A program made the position numbers and the translations under genes. Below are positions 37,787 to 48,337 of a stretch of 64,000 nucleotides of DNA, piece after piece; position 1 is the first letter of the stretch; every line of letters begins with the position of its first letter. Under the pieces are notes generated by a model. It worked only from the letters and a program-made list of their open reading frames with translations. It made no database searches and was not told where the DNA came from. Source of the DNA: Leptolyngbyaceae cyanobacterium JSC-12. GTDB lineage: Bacteria > Cyanobacteriota > Cyanobacteriia > Leptolyngbyales > Leptolyngbyaceae. Location: assembly GCA_000309945.1 (NCBI GenBank), contig CM001633.1, forward strand, positions 3,622,199 through 3,686,198, given 5' to 3'.

Positions 37787-40657
37787 CTATTTTCGTTCAA
37801 CCGTTTCTACACGGAACCGTTCCACTGACGTTAACAAATCTCGTGCTACACCGACCAGGTTTTGCAGAGAAGCCGATACTCTTTGAGCTTCCTGAGAGGT
37901 TTCTTGTGCGGTTAGTTCTACAGATTGCATGACCTGCGCAACAGCACGAGATGTCTCAGTTTGCTCTACAGTATCCGATGTAATTGAACGAACTAGAACA
38001 TCGATGCGGTTAGATACTTGAATGATATCTTCCAGCGATCGCTTCGCCTGTTCTGCCAGCTTAGTACCTTCAATGACCTGCTGTGTTCCTTCCTCCATCG
38101 CCGTCATTACAGACCCTGTTTCACTCTGAATCTGTAATACGATTTGTTCGATTTCTTTCGATGCTTTAGCTGCCCGGTCTGCCAACTGCCGCACTTCATC
38201 GGCGACGATTGCAAAGCCACGACCTGCCTCACCTGCCCGGGCTGCCTCAATACTGGCATTAAGTGCCAGCAAGTTGGTTCGAGAGGCAATCTGGGAAATT
38301 AACGCCACGATCTTGGAAATTTCTTGGGACGATTCTGCCAGTCGCTTCACCTTACGAGTTGTTTCTGCCACCGTTTCCCGAATTTGCAGAATCCCAGCAA
38401 CCGTCCGTTCAACTGCTTCACCCCCTTTTAGGGCGGTTGCAGAGGCAGAACGAGCTACTTCTTCCGCTTCACGAGCACTCTCTGCCACCCGTTGGATCGA
38501 TTCGGTCATGACCTGCACTGAGTTCAAAGTAACTGCAAGTTCTTCTGCTTGCCGCAACGCATCAGAAGACAAACTGCGGGCAAACATTTCGTTGTCGGTA
38601 GAACTCTTGGTTACCTGACGAGTCGCAGTTTTTACCTGTTGCACAATCTCTCGCAGGTTTTGAATGGTCAGGTTGAAGGAGTCAGCAACCGCACCTAGCA
38701 CATCTGCAGTGACTTCTGCTTGAACGGTGAGGTCACCTCTGGCAGCACCTTCTACGTCATCCAGTAAGCGAATCACCTGACGCTGCAAATCTTCTTTTGC
38801 CTGTTCTTGTTCTTCTGCTTTGCGCTGTGCTTCGCTGGTAGTAGTGAGAATCACTCGTGCCATTTGATTAAATCCGGTAGCAAGTTGCCCAAACTCATCC
38901 TCGGAGTAAACCGTAGCACGTGCATTCAAATTGCCCTGACAAACTGAGTTGAACTGGCTCTGCAAATCATCGGTTGAGCGTTTCATCTGCTTGGCAGCAA
39001 GTTGACCCACTGCAAACGCTGCACCACCCCCTATGATTCCACTCGCCAGAGCAGACATCCACCCCGTGTTGCGTAGCTGATTGACCAGGGCTGGATTTTC
39101 TTGAGATGCTCCAGAGGCAATGACCAAGTTGACCCCCGCTACCGCGATCGCTGAACAAATACCTGCAGCTAGGGATACAATCATGGCTTTTGTCGCGATC
39201 GGGGCATTTTCTAGCGGTGCCAGGAACCCTTGCTCAACCGTGGCAGTGGGTTCCAGTGCTCCAGCATCCAAATTGGTGAAAGCGGGCACCTGATCAGCAG
39301 CACTGGAGAGGCTAAACACTTCATCATCGCGAATGATGGAGCGATCGCTAACGGGGCCAAAGTCCAAACTGGTATCCACCGAATCCTGGGGAGCCGTGAC
39401 CGTGCCTGGCATCCCAAAGTCAGTCCCTACAGCAGGTCGGGTGAAACCAGCGGAATTTTCTGACAAGTCAAAATCAGACAGGTTACCTAGGTCATCGAAC
39501 TCGTCAAACTCATCCAAGAAGTCAACATTGGTCTGCCCAGCACTGGGTTCAGCATCGGAGAAAGAATCTGAGTAAGCACTATTGCCAAGGCTAAAATCAA
39601 AGCGCTGTTCATCACTGTCCGCCTGCCCATACGCAGCATTAAACGCCTGGTCGGGTTCGTCATAAAGATTAGTACTCCCCATGAAGAGAGTTTCCTCTTC
39701 TCCAGATTGTTGAGCAGTGATGTTCCCTCGAAGCCCGCTGGGTGTTTCCGGTGGAAAATCATCAATCGCTGCCGCATCTTGGGCTAAGGATTGAGAGGGG
39801 GTTTCATCAGGTAAGTCTAAAGGGGCAAATGGCTCGTCAAACTCATCCGATACTGGTGAAAAGCCGCTGATTCTTGCTCCATATTCTTCTGTAGACATTT
39901 CAGATGGAGAGCCGAATGGATCAGCCGCAGGCAGTTGAAATGGATCGTCGTCTACCGCGAAGTCCAGATTAGGGGAATCTCCTCCAAATGGATCAGAGAA
40001 AGCATTGAAATCATCATTGGAAGCGACAAGGTTTTTGGGGGGGTAGTGACTGTCTTCAAAAGGATTAGAAAAGGGTTGGGCATCCTGTGATTCTGGAGTT
40101 TCTAATCCAAACTGCTGATCATCCAAGCTGCCAAAGTCCACTTCATCTAAACTCTGACCAGTGTTCTCCCAGGTTGAGGGGGCGGCAGGATTCTCAAAGG
40201 CGACATTGTCAAAGGCAGGTTCATCAAATGTTTGATTCCCGAAAGCAGCAGCATCCTCAAGAGCGGGTTCATCAAACACCTGGTTGAAGGATTGCTCATC
40301 AAAGGATTGCTCATCAAAAACGTCAAATGTGGCGTTATCCATTACACCAAGGTCGCTATTGGCGATCGCATCAGTGCCATTAGAGTTTTCCTGAATGTGT
40401 TGCAGCCCCTGATGTGCATAGTTTGTAAACTCTGGATCATCGGTCAGGGTTAAAACAGATTCATATTGTTCACGCGCAACGGAATACTGCTGCAACCCAT
40501 AACAGTAAATATGCCCTCGCAGCAGGTTCGCACTCGGATCACCTGGAAATTCTTTGACCAAGCGATCAACAATTTCAGCGGCTTCCTCATAGCTGCCTTT
40601 CATATAGGCAAGCTGTGCCTGCTGATAATCTTGTGCGTACTCAGTACCTGATGCCAT
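37787..40657 (-). CDS. hmpD: Methyl-accepting chemotaxis protein with TPR and acidic N-terminus (HmpD/PilJ type)
   Basis: A 956-residue receptor. A TPR-like helical start (about 8-95, with [19 protein letters not shown]) is followed by an acidic disordered region (about 100-470) with F-D-E-x-F/P-type repeats (FDEQSF, FDEPAL, FDEPAF). Two membrane helices at about 490-555 ([17 protein letters not shown] and [14 protein letters not shown]) have almost no periplasmic loop domain between them. Then two HAMP-like segments and the MCP signalling domain ([20 protein letters not shown]). No ligand-binding extracellular domain and no GAF domain are present, so sensing is probably internal or through the TPR region. 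Confidence 0.94.
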   Translation of the reverse strand: MASGTEYAQDYQQAQLAYMKGSYEEAAEIVDRLVKEFPGDPSANLLRGHIYCYGLQQYSVAREQYESVLTLTDDPEFTNYAHQGLQHIQENSNGTDAIANSDLGVMDNATFDVFDEQSFDEQSFNQVFDEPALEDAAAFGNQTFDEPAFDNVAFENPAAPSTWENTGQSLDEVDFGSLDDQQFGLETPESQDAQPFSNPFEDSHYPPKNLVASNDDFNAFSDPFGGDSPNLDFAVDDDPFQLPAADPFGSPSEMSTEEYGARISGFSPVSDEFDEPFAPLDLPDETPSQSLAQDAAAIDDFPPETPSGLRGNITAQQSGEEETLFMGSTNLYDEPDQAFNAAYGQADSDEQRFDFSLGNSAYSDSFSDAEPSAGQTNVDFLDEFDEFDDLGNLSDFDLSENSAGFTRPAVGTDFGMPGTVTAPQDSVDTSLDFGPVSDRSIIRDDEVFSLSSAADQVPAFTNLDAGALEPTATVEQGFLAPLENAPIATKAMIVSLAAGICSAIAVAGVNLVIASGASQENPALVNQLRNTGWMSALASGIIGGGAAFAVGQLAAKQMKRSTDDLQSQFNSVCQGNLNARATVYSEDEFGQLATGFNQMARVILTTTSEAQRKAEEQEQAKEDLQRQVIRLLDDVEGAARGDLTVQAEVTADVLGAVADSFNLTIQNLREIVQQVKTATRQVTKSSTDNEMFARSLSSDALRQAEELAVTLNSVQVMTESIQRVAESAREAEEVARSASATALKGGEAVERTVAGILQIRETVAETTRKVKRLAESSQEISKIVALISQIASRTNLLALNASIEAARAGEAGRGFAIVADEVRQLADRAAKASKEIEQIVLQIQSETGSVMTAMEEGTQQVIEGTKLAEQAKRSLEDIIQVSNRIDVLVRSITSDTVEQTETSRAVAQVMQSVELTAQETSQEAQRVSASLQNLVGVARDLLTSVERFRVETVERK

Positions 40658-40812
40658 TTGCCTTCTCCCAATTGATTGTTGAGTACGGTAACTTTGGCTG
40701 CCTGAAAAACCTGCTAACCGTTGTGGGAATAGCCTCTATCGTAGCCCTGTTTCCTAAGACCGATTCTCCTATTTTGTTACCAATCGTTAGATTTGCCATC
40801 TTTCACATCTCC

Positions 40813-41343
40813 CTAGGCAGCCCATCGAGCTGATCGCAATATTGCAACCTGGTCTAACAAATGGAGATACTTGTTAGATTGTTCATCTAGTATCCACTCA
40901 CCTCGTAGAAACGGAGCCACGCTATCTGGAACATTGGTTGGCATTTGCACTTCGTCCAGATCCAGCCATTCCATCCCAACAATTCGATCCACCGCTAACC
41001 CCAACATAACGTCCTGATCTTCGACGGCAATAACAGACACTTCAGGTTTATCCGTATTGAGTGGAGTAGGATCTCCTAAAAACTGACCTAAATCTGCAAC
41101 CCAAACCACCCGACCGCGTACGTTCAGCGTACCCAAAAGCAACGGCGAAACATTCGGAATGGGCGTAATTCGATCAGGCGGGGGGGATAACACTTCTTTT
41201 ATTCCGGTGGCAGGCAAGGCAAATTCGTTTCCTGAAGTGACGTAGAAGCGTAAATGTAACTCACCTTCAGGGCTTTCAAGTTCTTGAAATTCTGGAGCTT
41301 GGTCTTGTCCTCTACCCGTTAAAAAATCAGGATTTCCTACCAT
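40813..41343 (-). CDS. hmpC: CheW-like adaptor (HmpC/PilI type)
   Basis: A 176-residue CheW-domain protein that couples the receptor to the CheA kinase. Family features: FYVTSGNEFALPATGIKEVL, ITPIPNVSPLLLGTLNVRGR and VVWVADLGQFLG, then LGLAVDRIVGM. There is a short polar N-terminal extension of about 28 residues before the domain. It is 11 bases after the CheY-like gene and 155 before the receptor gene, in one leftward operon. Confidence 0.93.
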   Translation of the reverse strand: MVGNPDFLTGRGQDQAPEFQELESPEGELHLRFYVTSGNEFALPATGIKEVLSPPPDRITPIPNVSPLLLGTLNVRGRVVWVADLGQFLGDPTPLNTDKPEVSVIAVEDQDVMLGLAVDRIVGMEWLDLDEVQMPTNVPDSVAPFLRGEWILDEQSNKYLHLLDQVAILRSARWAA

Positions 41344-41354
41344 CCGAGAATCAC

Positions 41355-41720
41355 CTACCCTCTTAATAGCTGTTTGACAGTTCCAACTAACTCAGTGGGC
41401 TGAAACGGTTTAGCAATGTATGCATCGGCTCCCTGTTTCATCCCCCAATAGCGATCAAATTCTTCACCCTTTGAGGAACACATGACAACTGGAACGCTTT
41501 GTGTTTTGGGATCTGCTTTTAGACGACGGCAAACTTCGTAACCATTCATTCGCGGCATTACAATATCCAGAACCACGAGATCAGGACGACTCCCTTGGAT
41601 TTGCTCCAAGGCTTCTACCCCATCGCTTGCCACAGTGACATCAAGACCACTCCCCTTCAAAAGGTCTTTGATCATTTCCCGTTGGGTGACGCTGTCTTCC
41701 ACAACTAGAACTGTACTCAT
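41355..41720 (-). CDS. hmpB: CheY-like response regulator (HmpB/PilH type)
   Basis: A 121-residue single REC domain. It has the acidic pair in VVEDSVTQ, phospho-acceptor Asp in LVVLDIVMPRMNGYEV (near residue 52), the Thr/Ser switch replaced by Ser in VVMCSSKGEE, and the Lys in AYIAKPFQP (near 104). There is no output domain, so it acts by protein contact, probably on the pilus motors. Second gene of the operon. Confidence 0.94.
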   Translation of the reverse strand: MSTVLVVEDSVTQREMIKDLLKGSGLDVTVASDGVEALEQIQGSRPDLVVLDIVMPRMNGYEVCRRLKADPKTQSVPVVMCSSKGEEFDRYWGMKQGADAYIAKPFQPTELVGTVKQLLRG

Positions 41721-41812
41721 ACTTTGCTACCTGCTTGCCAGCTTAACTCTTTATGGGGAGGAACCCTACACCGTTCGTGATGAACTGCTAATAACTAAAG
41801 TACCCCTAATTC

Positions 41813-43114
41813 TTAATTAAGTGGCGTTGATGATGTTGAAGTTGCATCCGTTCGATCAATTTTTAACTCATCGGTTGATAAGTCAGCTAAAAAAGTACTC
41901 TTTTGGCGTTCAGAATAGCCTAAACCAACATATTTTTCGACTAACATTAACAATTCGCTTTCTCCGAAGGGTTTCGTTAAATAATCAGTCGCTCCTACCA
42001 TGCGAGCCTTTACTCGATCAATAAAGCCGTCTTTGCCAGTTAGCATGATGATTGGTGTTTGGCGAAAAGCAGTAGATGTACGTAACATGGCGCAGACTTC
42101 GTAGCCATCCAGTTCTGGCATGGCGATGTCGCACAAAATCAAGTCAGGGTTGATTCGAAAGACTGAACTTAGAGCGTCCAGGGGGTTGGCGATCGCTGTT
42201 ACTTCATACCCATGATGAAAAAGCATGCCTTCCACCATTTTTCGGACTGTTGCGCCATCGTCAATACACACAACTCTAGGACTTCTAGTAACCGACTGAG
42301 GCAAAGAAGATTTTAGTGTACCTGAAGTTTGCTCCTCACTAGGGTAAGTCAGTTGAATAATACCCTGCTGTACGTAGGGGTAAATGGCTTTAGCGACGGT
42401 TAAAATGTCCCGGTTTAGATAACGGGCAATTTGCCGCAAAGAGGTTTTGCCATCTGCAAATCCTGTCAATTTGTTGAAAGTGCGGCTCGATAGAATTTCT
42501 TGCAACGAATTGACATTTGCTACATAAGGGCATTGTTCAGGGGTTTGCACATAAGGATGTAACAACTTCCATTGCTGAACTTGCTTCATGGTGCGTGCCA
42601 GTTGCGGGGTTACTTCCAGCATTGTGAGTTGAGGTGATAGTGGCGGACCGACCTCAAACACAAAAGACCCCTGGTGCAAGCTCAACAGGTCAAACAGCGT
42701 TTCGTGCACCATGCTGTGAATAATGTTACGTCCTTGCGCAGGAGTGAGGGTGTGCTTTTCGAGGAGTGCCCATAAATGTCCATATTCAGGAGCGTTGGTA
42801 GTCGCGATCGCCTGCGCTTTCACTTGATTCACCAAATGATCGGCACTATAGCGGCTCAAATAATCTCGCAAGCGAGACAAACTTTGATCCGTATCTGCTG
42901 CGTAAATAATCCGCCCATTCAGGAAAAAGACAAACCAAAATCGATTTGCGAGCGGCTGTGCTCCCCTTACATCTGCTGTATTCCCTAACCCAGGTTCAGG
43001 CGTGTAAGTAGTATGGGGAGGATAAGCTTCAACAAATAACTCACCTGTGCGCTGCCCCAATTCAATCAGTTGCAGAATACTACGAATATCGATTTCACTA
43101 AGCTTGCCTTGCAT
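41813..43114 (-). CDS. hmpA: PATAN-domain response regulator (HmpA/PilG/PatA type)
   Basis: A 433-residue protein with an N-terminal PATAN (DUF4388) domain (about 1-270, starting MQGKLSEIDIRSILQLIELG) and a C-terminal REC domain (about 285-405). The latter has VCIDDGATVRK, phospho-acceptor Asp in LILCDIAMPELDGYEV, MLTGKDG and YLTKPFGE. PATAN proteins set pilus or cell polarity in phototaxis and related systems. ATG 43114. First gene of the leftward chemosensory operon; divergent from hmpF across a long gap. Confidence 0.92.
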   Translation of the reverse strand: MQGKLSEIDIRSILQLIELGQRTGELFVEAYPPHTTYTPEPGLGNTADVRGAQPLANRFWFVFFLNGRIIYAADTDQSLSRLRDYLSRYSADHLVNQVKAQAIATTNAPEYGHLWALLEKHTLTPAQGRNIIHSMVHETLFDLLSLHQGSFVFEVGPPLSPQLTMLEVTPQLARTMKQVQQWKLLHPYVQTPEQCPYVANVNSLQEILSSRTFNKLTGFADGKTSLRQIARYLNRDILTVAKAIYPYVQQGIIQLTYPSEEQTSGTLKSSLPQSVTRSPRVVCIDDGATVRKMVEGMLFHHGYEVTAIANPLDALSSVFRINPDLILCDIAMPELDGYEVCAMLRTSTAFRQTPIIMLTGKDGFIDRVKARMVGATDYLTKPFGESELLMLVEKYVGLGYSERQKSTFLADLSTDELKIDRTDATSTSSTPLN

Positions 43115-43957
43115 GAGTATTAATAGACTTTCCCAGCGGGATAGCGTGAACAGGCGTTAGACCAGATTCTGTTGGCTTAATTTCAAAGAACAAAGCCCAT
43201 TATCGGGTTTTTGAGATTACACCAGATACACTTTTTATATCTTTCCTCAAGCTACTCGTTCTAGGGCTTTTGTAATTCGTGAACCAGCGATGGATCAGCA
43301 GTTGGTCTAGCTTATCGTTGCAAATCTTTACCGTTATGCACGGAGTCAATGTAAGATTGAATCATCAAAGCCTGAAAAAAGGCTTCCCAGGATTTGTTTA
43401 GTGTTAGCATGATGTCTCTAATTGAAATTGTATTGTTCCTGTCATTGGGGACCTAAGGCATTGGCTTTCGACTTAGCAGATGTAGGAGCCGTCCATAGTC
43501 CATGAAAGTCTTGATACTGTATTTTGTCTTATCAGACAGTCGCCTTCTATCTAGAAGTGATGTTTTCCCTTAGCAATTTTCTTCGATAAGCTATCTTCAG
43601 TTGGAATAGTCGAAATGATTAATGTGAATTTCTGATAAGCAACTGGGCTGGTTGGGAACGCTAGTTTTACTGGATACTTTGCGTCACATGAACTATAACT
43701 CTGGCTAAGCTGACTCAATATACTGAAAAGAGACTCCGGAAGAGGTTGGATTTATTCTCCTTTACAAAAATTAGAGGTGTTGGCATGGAGCCTCTGAAAG
43801 TTGCGATTTTGTTAAGTCCATTCCATGCTATTTGCATAAATTGCAGTCTCTAGCTATCAACATTGATCGCCTGAGGTTTTTACTACGTTGGGGCAGTCTG
43901 GGAAGGCTGAACTACAGATTTCTGATTTGAACACAGACACAGAAGGGGATTGTTGGC
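43115..43957. promoter_or_regulatory. Long hmpA/hmpF divergent control region
   Basis: The largest gap in the window, 843 bases, between two divergent motility transcripts. It is AT-rich and has no protein-like frame or RNA gene that I can recognise. Two short palindromes are visible, for example aagcctgaaaaaaggctt near 43368-43386. Its length suggests layered regulation of motility, but no operator can be assigned. Confidence 0.5.
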
Positions 43958-45715
43958 GTGCTGTACCTAGCGGAAGTTCAAAAGAAAAGCGGTGGGTTTA
44001 TTGGTGGCGGCAAAGCAGAGCTAAAGTTATTAGCTTGTCAGCGAACTGAGCAAAATTGGACGGCAGTTCCTGGAGATGAAGTGATTCCCTCGGATGAGGT
44101 AAACAACTTGGCCGCTGGCGCGCTGGTATTGGTTGATATTGCTGGTAATCGCCAAATTCAACGCATTCAGGAAGCTGGGCGACCGCTGGTTAGCATTTTG
44201 CAAAACTTCTCTCGGATGCAAGAGAAGTTTAAAACGCAGGAGGAAGAAATTGAGCAGTGGAAGCAGTCACTGACATATCAAAGTCAGGAACTGAATCGTC
44301 GGGAGATGGAAATGGAAACCCGACGGGAACAACTCCAGCAAATGGAAGAAGATTTTGAGCAATTTGAGTCTCAGCGTCAGGAACTTGAGGCTTTACAGGA
44401 AGAAATCAATCGTCAACGGGAAGCCTATGAGCGCAACCGCCAGGAACTAGAAGGGGCGTGGGAGCATCTTCGGGGGGAAATGCGTCGCTTTGAGGAACAG
44501 CAATCATCGGTGCAACCAACAGCCGTTTTGGATGAAGAGAAGGCACGATCGCTGCACGAGTTGCTCAACCGCCTATCTAGTGCTATGCCCTCAACCGATG
44601 CTATTCGAGAACAGGTAAATGGTTCGTTTGAGGCATTTAACCAGCAGCAAGAGCGCTTAGGGCAGCATTGGCAAACCTTGGAAGGCGTGCGATCTCAAGC
44701 TCAACAAAGCCAAAGTGACATTGAGTACCAATCTCAAGAAATTCATGCTCGGTGGCAAGAATGGCATCGGGCACAAGAAGCATTAGAACAAGCACGATCC
44801 GAGTTAAAAGCACAGCAGAGTGCGCTTCAAACCAAGCAAGAGTATGCCCGGATGCTCTCTGTACATCTCCAGAATTCTGAAGAAGTGCATCAGCATCTAT
44901 TTCGTCTTGCAGAGACCTCAGACAATGTCAAAGTTGGGCTGCAAGTGGATGTGGATGCCCTGGAAAAAATGTCCCTGGATGAATTGCAAAAGCTTGTGCA
45001 AGAGTTAGAGGGCGAATTGGAAAAGATGTCTCGCTTCGTGAATATTCAAGAAGAAGAACTCGCAGCGAAGCAGCAAGAAATTGAGGATCTCAAGGCAAAA
45101 ATTCAATCTGCGAATGAGTATGATCGCCTCAATCTAGAAAACGAACTGGCGGATGAGCAGGATGGCTACCAGATGCTCAACGAAACGCTGGTAGGGCAGC
45201 GCCGCAACTTACAGGCACGCAAGAGTTTTCTCAGCCAACACCAATCAATCTTGAGGCGGCGGCAAGGGTTACCTGAACCGGAAGGCTCGAATGGAGTGAT
45301 TGATTTAAGTCCTGTGACAACCTTAGTTGATAGTCAGCGGCAGCAACAGTCACAAGAACTGCAAAAACTAGAAGCTCAAATTGAGCAAATGAAGACTGCT
45401 ATTCAACAAGCAGCGGAAATGATTTCGCATCAAATGACTGATCTAGAAAGTAAACGAAATGAGTTGAACCAGCAAGAATCTGAACTAGTAGGGCGTAGGA
45501 CTGCTGCTGCAGAACTTCAAGGTCGATTGAATCTGTATCAAGAGATACTGCAACCGTTGCAAGATTCAGCAGATGAATTGCGCCATCGACTGGAAGCGAT
45601 CGCGGGTGCCTTGAACCAGATGCAAGAAAGCAGCATTCACCAGACACAAGCATTGGATGAAATGCGGCAGATTGTGATGAACCTGACAAATACTCCAGAA
45701 CTAGCTGTTTCGTAG
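43958..45715 (+). CDS. hmpF: HmpF-type pilus motility protein
   Basis: A 585-residue protein that begins MLYLAEVQKKSGGF, with LKLLACQRTEQNW and ALVLVDIAGNRQIQRIQEAG in its first 85 residues: a conserved N-terminal domain typical of HmpF. The remainder is long coiled coil, rich in Glu and Gln (EEEIEQWKQSL, RQELEALQEEI). HmpF localises to cell poles and is needed for hormogonium motility and phototactic polarity in filamentous cyanobacteria. The start is GTG 43958 with AAGGGG about 10 bases upstream. Divergent from hmpA, as in known hmp loci. Its last 15 bases overlap the tilS end. Confidence 0.93.
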   Translation: MLYLAEVQKKSGGFIGGGKAELKLLACQRTEQNWTAVPGDEVIPSDEVNNLAAGALVLVDIAGNRQIQRIQEAGRPLVSILQNFSRMQEKFKTQEEEIEQWKQSLTYQSQELNRREMEMETRREQLQQMEEDFEQFESQRQELEALQEEINRQREAYERNRQELEGAWEHLRGEMRRFEEQQSSVQPTAVLDEEKARSLHELLNRLSSAMPSTDAIREQVNGSFEAFNQQQERLGQHWQTLEGVRSQAQQSQSDIEYQSQEIHARWQEWHRAQEALEQARSELKAQQSALQTKQEYARMLSVHLQNSEEVHQHLFRLAETSDNVKVGLQVDVDALEKMSLDELQKLVQELEGELEKMSRFVNIQEEELAAKQQEIEDLKAKIQSANEYDRLNLENELADEQDGYQMLNETLVGQRRNLQARKSFLSQHQSILRRRQGLPEPEGSNGVIDLSPVTTLVDSQRQQQSQELQKLEAQIEQMKTAIQQAAEMISHQMTDLESKRNELNQQESELVGRRTAAAELQGRLNLYQEILQPLQDSADELRHRLEAIAGALNQMQESSIHQTQALDEMRQIVMNLTNTPELAVS

Positions 45716-46687
45716 AAAGCAAATCCAATCTCCTTTCACCTGCGCGATCATCCCTCCAGGAAATGGATCAGTCTGAGCGCCATTAGCTGCATTCAGCAGG
45801 GCTACAAGTTTTTCAATATGCTCGAAGTTCGGAGAAATGGGGAGTTGCATGTGCAAAATCTGGCGAATTGCCCGCCGCTGCAGCGCTATAGGTGCCTGCC
45901 GCAGCATTTGACGATTCAAACATGCTGCATCCCTCTCATGAGCACTCGCCTGGCGCAGAGTGGTAGCTTCATGCTCCAAAAACTCGACCTCTGCTTGTAA
46001 GAGTTCAGCTGTTTGAGCCAGGGTGTGTTCTACCTGTGGATTAAAGTGCCTTGCTAGATAAGGCAATACCTCCAGTCGTATTCGGTTCCGAGCATAACTC
46101 ACGTCTCGATTTGTTGGGTCTTCCCAAACTTGCAAACCGTTTTCTTGGCAAAATTGCGCTGTTTGAGTGCGGGTTAGCTCCAGCAAGGGACGAACAAGCT
46201 GAATAGTAGTAGGGGTTAAACACCGTTGCCATGTGAGGGCTTGCAGTCCATCTGAGCCACTTCCACGCACCAGATTATAGAGCAATGTTTCAGCGCGATC
46301 GCTGGCAGTGTGCCCTGTCGCAATATGAGGATAGTTATGCTGGTCTGCAATTTCGATTAAGCAGGCATATCGCCATTTACGTGCAGCTGCTTCACTTGTA
46401 AGAACTGTTTTAGCCGTTTGTTGAAAATAGGGCAACTGCCATTTTCGAGCCAGTTCTTGAACAAACGTAGCATTATCAGCAGAATCAGTTCGCCAACGAT
46501 GGTCGCAATGGGCGATCGCCAGTTCCCATTTCCACTTAGACTGCAAATCGAGCAACAGTTTCGCCAAACAAAGAGAATCCTGTCCTCCTGAAACTGCAAC
46601 TAAAACTCGTTGCCCTTGCTCGAGCAAACGCCGATCCTTCAACGTTTGGTGCAGGTGAGCATGTAGCGGCGTCCAGGAAAGTGTCAT
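45701..46687 (-). CDS. tilS: tRNA(Ile)-lysidine synthetase
   Basis: It converts C34 of the tRNA-Ile CAU anticodon to lysidine, which changes decoding to AUA. The PP-loop VAVSGGQDSLCLAKLL is near residues 28-43, with the HCDHRWR and GHTASDRAETLLYNLVRGSG segments of the N-terminal ATP-pyrophosphatase domain. The 328 residues lack the larger C-terminal domains of some homologues, as usual in cyanobacteria. Last gene of ccsA-KGK-tilS; 26 bases behind the KGK gene. Convergent with hmpF, overlapping 15 bases. Confidence 0.95.
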   Translation of the reverse strand: MTLSWTPLHAHLHQTLKDRRLLEQGQRVLVAVSGGQDSLCLAKLLLDLQSKWKWELAIAHCDHRWRTDSADNATFVQELARKWQLPYFQQTAKTVLTSEAAARKWRYACLIEIADQHNYPHIATGHTASDRAETLLYNLVRGSGSDGLQALTWQRCLTPTTIQLVRPLLELTRTQTAQFCQENGLQVWEDPTNRDVSYARNRIRLEVLPYLARHFNPQVEHTLAQTAELLQAEVEFLEHEATTLRQASAHERDAACLNRQMLRQAPIALQRRAIRQILHMQLPISPNFEHIEKLVALLNAANGAQTDPFPGGMIAQVKGDWICFLRNS

Positions 46688-46713
46688 GGTTACAAAACTA
46701 AGCCAGACACAAC

Positions 46714-47139
46714 TCAGTACTCGTCATCTGGTGCCCGATAGATGTCATCCAGTTCCAGCCGAGGACGGTCTGTTCGTATGCTTTCATCTCGGTCAAACCG
46801 ATAGATGTCCTCCGCACGAGGCTCCACTTTCTCAGAGCGACGAGCATGACTGGTGCGCCGTTCGGGCAGTTGAGGTCGAGGTCCATCAGGAGCAAACTCT
46901 AAGCGAATGCGGACTCTACCCCGTTGCCACCCTTGAGCATTAAACCGTAAGGCTTCACATTCCAGCCCATCGCTGAACCAACCTTCGTTCTCATCACTCC
47001 AGTCATTCTCGTGGTCACTAATCGCCTGAGCCAACGCATCCAAAAACTCACCAACCTTGAATGTCGGGTTTGACATTAACACGCGCCCCAAACTGACATA
47101 GAGCACTTCATCATCACTGAGTGGCTGAAATTCATTCAT
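46714..47139 (-). CDS. KGK-domain-like protein
   Basis: A 141-residue acidic protein. The first 85 residues look like a cyanobacterial KGK-family domain: a VLMSNPTFKVGEFLDAL strand-helix, the Trp/Asp-rich DHENDWSDENEGWFSDGLE stretch and GWQRGRVRIRLEF at the position of the name-giving motif. The rest is charged and probably disordered (RAEDIYRFDRDES, LELDDIYRAPDDE, an imperfect DIYR repeat). Function unknown. Its ATG starts 1 base after the ccsA stop, so translation is probably coupled. Confidence 0.75.
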   Translation of the reverse strand: MNEFQPLSDDEVLYVSLGRVLMSNPTFKVGEFLDALAQAISDHENDWSDENEGWFSDGLECEALRFNAQGWQRGRVRIRLEFAPDGPRPQLPERRTSHARRSEKVEPRAEDIYRFDRDESIRTDRPRLELDDIYRAPDDEY

Positions 47140-47140
47140 C

Positions 47141-48187
47141 TTATAAGAACCAACCGTAGCTATGTAGCCCCTTACCCAACAAATTCACACCAAGATAACA
47201 GACCCAGACCACCAAAAAACCGACCGCTGCCAAAATTGCAGGACGGCGCCCCTGCCAGCCTTTGGTAATCCGAGCATGAAGATAGGCAGCAAACACCAGC
47301 CAGGTGATAAGTGCCCACGTTTCTTTCGGATCCCAACTCCAATACGATCCCCAGGCTTCATTTGCCCAAACAGCTCCTGCAATAATGCCAATAGTTAACA
47401 AGGGGAAGCCTAGCCCAATAATTCGGTAGCTAATGTTATCCAGAGTATCTGCTAGGGTTAGTCGTTGTGGTGAAAGCAGGGCAGTTGCAGAAGAAGTTAA
47501 AACAGGAGAAGTAAGAACCGCCGTTGATGCCCCTTCCATAGAAGAAGACAGAACGGGGGAATCTAATTTCGTTGCTAGTGGTTCCCCAACACCTGATTTG
47601 CGAAGTTGATAACCACGATTTTCACTGGACACCGTTTTTGTTCGGAAACTCCCTGTCCCGACTGAACTACCGCGCAGTTCAATGTTTTGACCACGGGTAA
47701 CCACTAGAAACGCGATCGCGAGAAGAGAACCCACCATCAGCGTAGCGTAGCTCAACATCATGACACTGACGTGCATCATCAGCCAATTGGACTTCAGTGC
47801 AGGCACTAGAGGAGCTGATTTTTGCATATCATGCGGGAGCGTTAGCGCTGCAAATGCCGTGATCCCCATCGCCACAGGAGCAGTCACAACACCCACCAGA
47901 GGGCTACGGCTCATTCGTTCGGCGATGAAATGCATTGCTGTGATTCCCCATGCTAGGAAAAACAGCGACTCATATAAATTGCTCAAGGGGAAATAACCAG
48001 CTTCTAGCCAGCGAGCACCTAAGAGAGTAGCTATGCACAGATTGGCGATCGCCATTCCTGTTATGCCAATTGCTCTCAGGTAGGGCAAACCAGGAAATAT
48101 TGCGCCTATCCAATAGTTCAACATCGTGACAAAGAGAACTGCAAACGATGTGTTATCTAAAATGTTCTGGAGCTTGACCAGATCCAT
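47141..48187 (-). CDS. ccsA: Cytochrome c biogenesis protein CcsA (system II)
   Basis: A thylakoid membrane protein of about 348 residues that handles and attaches haem in c-type cytochrome maturation with CcsB/Ccs1. It has about eight hydrophobic spans and the WWD motif [18 protein letters not shown] near residues 275-292. His ligands flank it ([17 protein letters not shown] and HSYGWF). A Ser/Thr-rich variable loop of about 75 residues lies in the middle, typical for cyanobacterial forms. A TTG 15 bases upstream is possible, but ATG 48187 has GGAG 5 bases away. Confidence 0.94.
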   Translation of the reverse strand: MDLVKLQNILDNTSFAVLFVTMLNYWIGAIFPGLPYLRAIGITGMAIANLCIATLLGARWLEAGYFPLSNLYESLFFLAWGITAMHFIAERMSRSPLVGVVTAPVAMGITAFAALTLPHDMQKSAPLVPALKSNWLMMHVSVMMLSYATLMVGSLLAIAFLVVTRGQNIELRGSSVGTGSFRTKTVSSENRGYQLRKSGVGEPLATKLDSPVLSSSMEGASTAVLTSPVLTSSATALLSPQRLTLADTLDNISYRIIGLGFPLLTIGIIAGAVWANEAWGSYWSWDPKETWALITWLVFAAYLHARITKGWQGRRPAILAAVGFLVVWVCYLGVNLLGKGLHSYGWFL

Positions 48188-48294
48188 GTTTTCTCCATGC
48201 AACTGAGATCGTTCGATACTTCTATCCTACAAGGGCGAAGGTAGAGGATTGGAAATTGTGGATTTTGATTCCCAGTCAGCATAACTAGTCAACA

Positions 48295-48336
48295 CCCATC
48301 TTCAATCTCCCATCTTCAGTCTTCAATCTTCAATTC
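48295..48336. repeat. Degenerate 14-bp tandem repeat
   Basis: Copies cccatcttcaatct (48295-48308) and cccatcttcagtct (48309-48322) are followed by a third degenerate unit to 48336. It lies next to the end of the DUF3352 gene. Such cttcaat-type runs are common in cyanobacterial intergenic DNA. Confidence 0.75.
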
Positions 48337-48337
48337 A

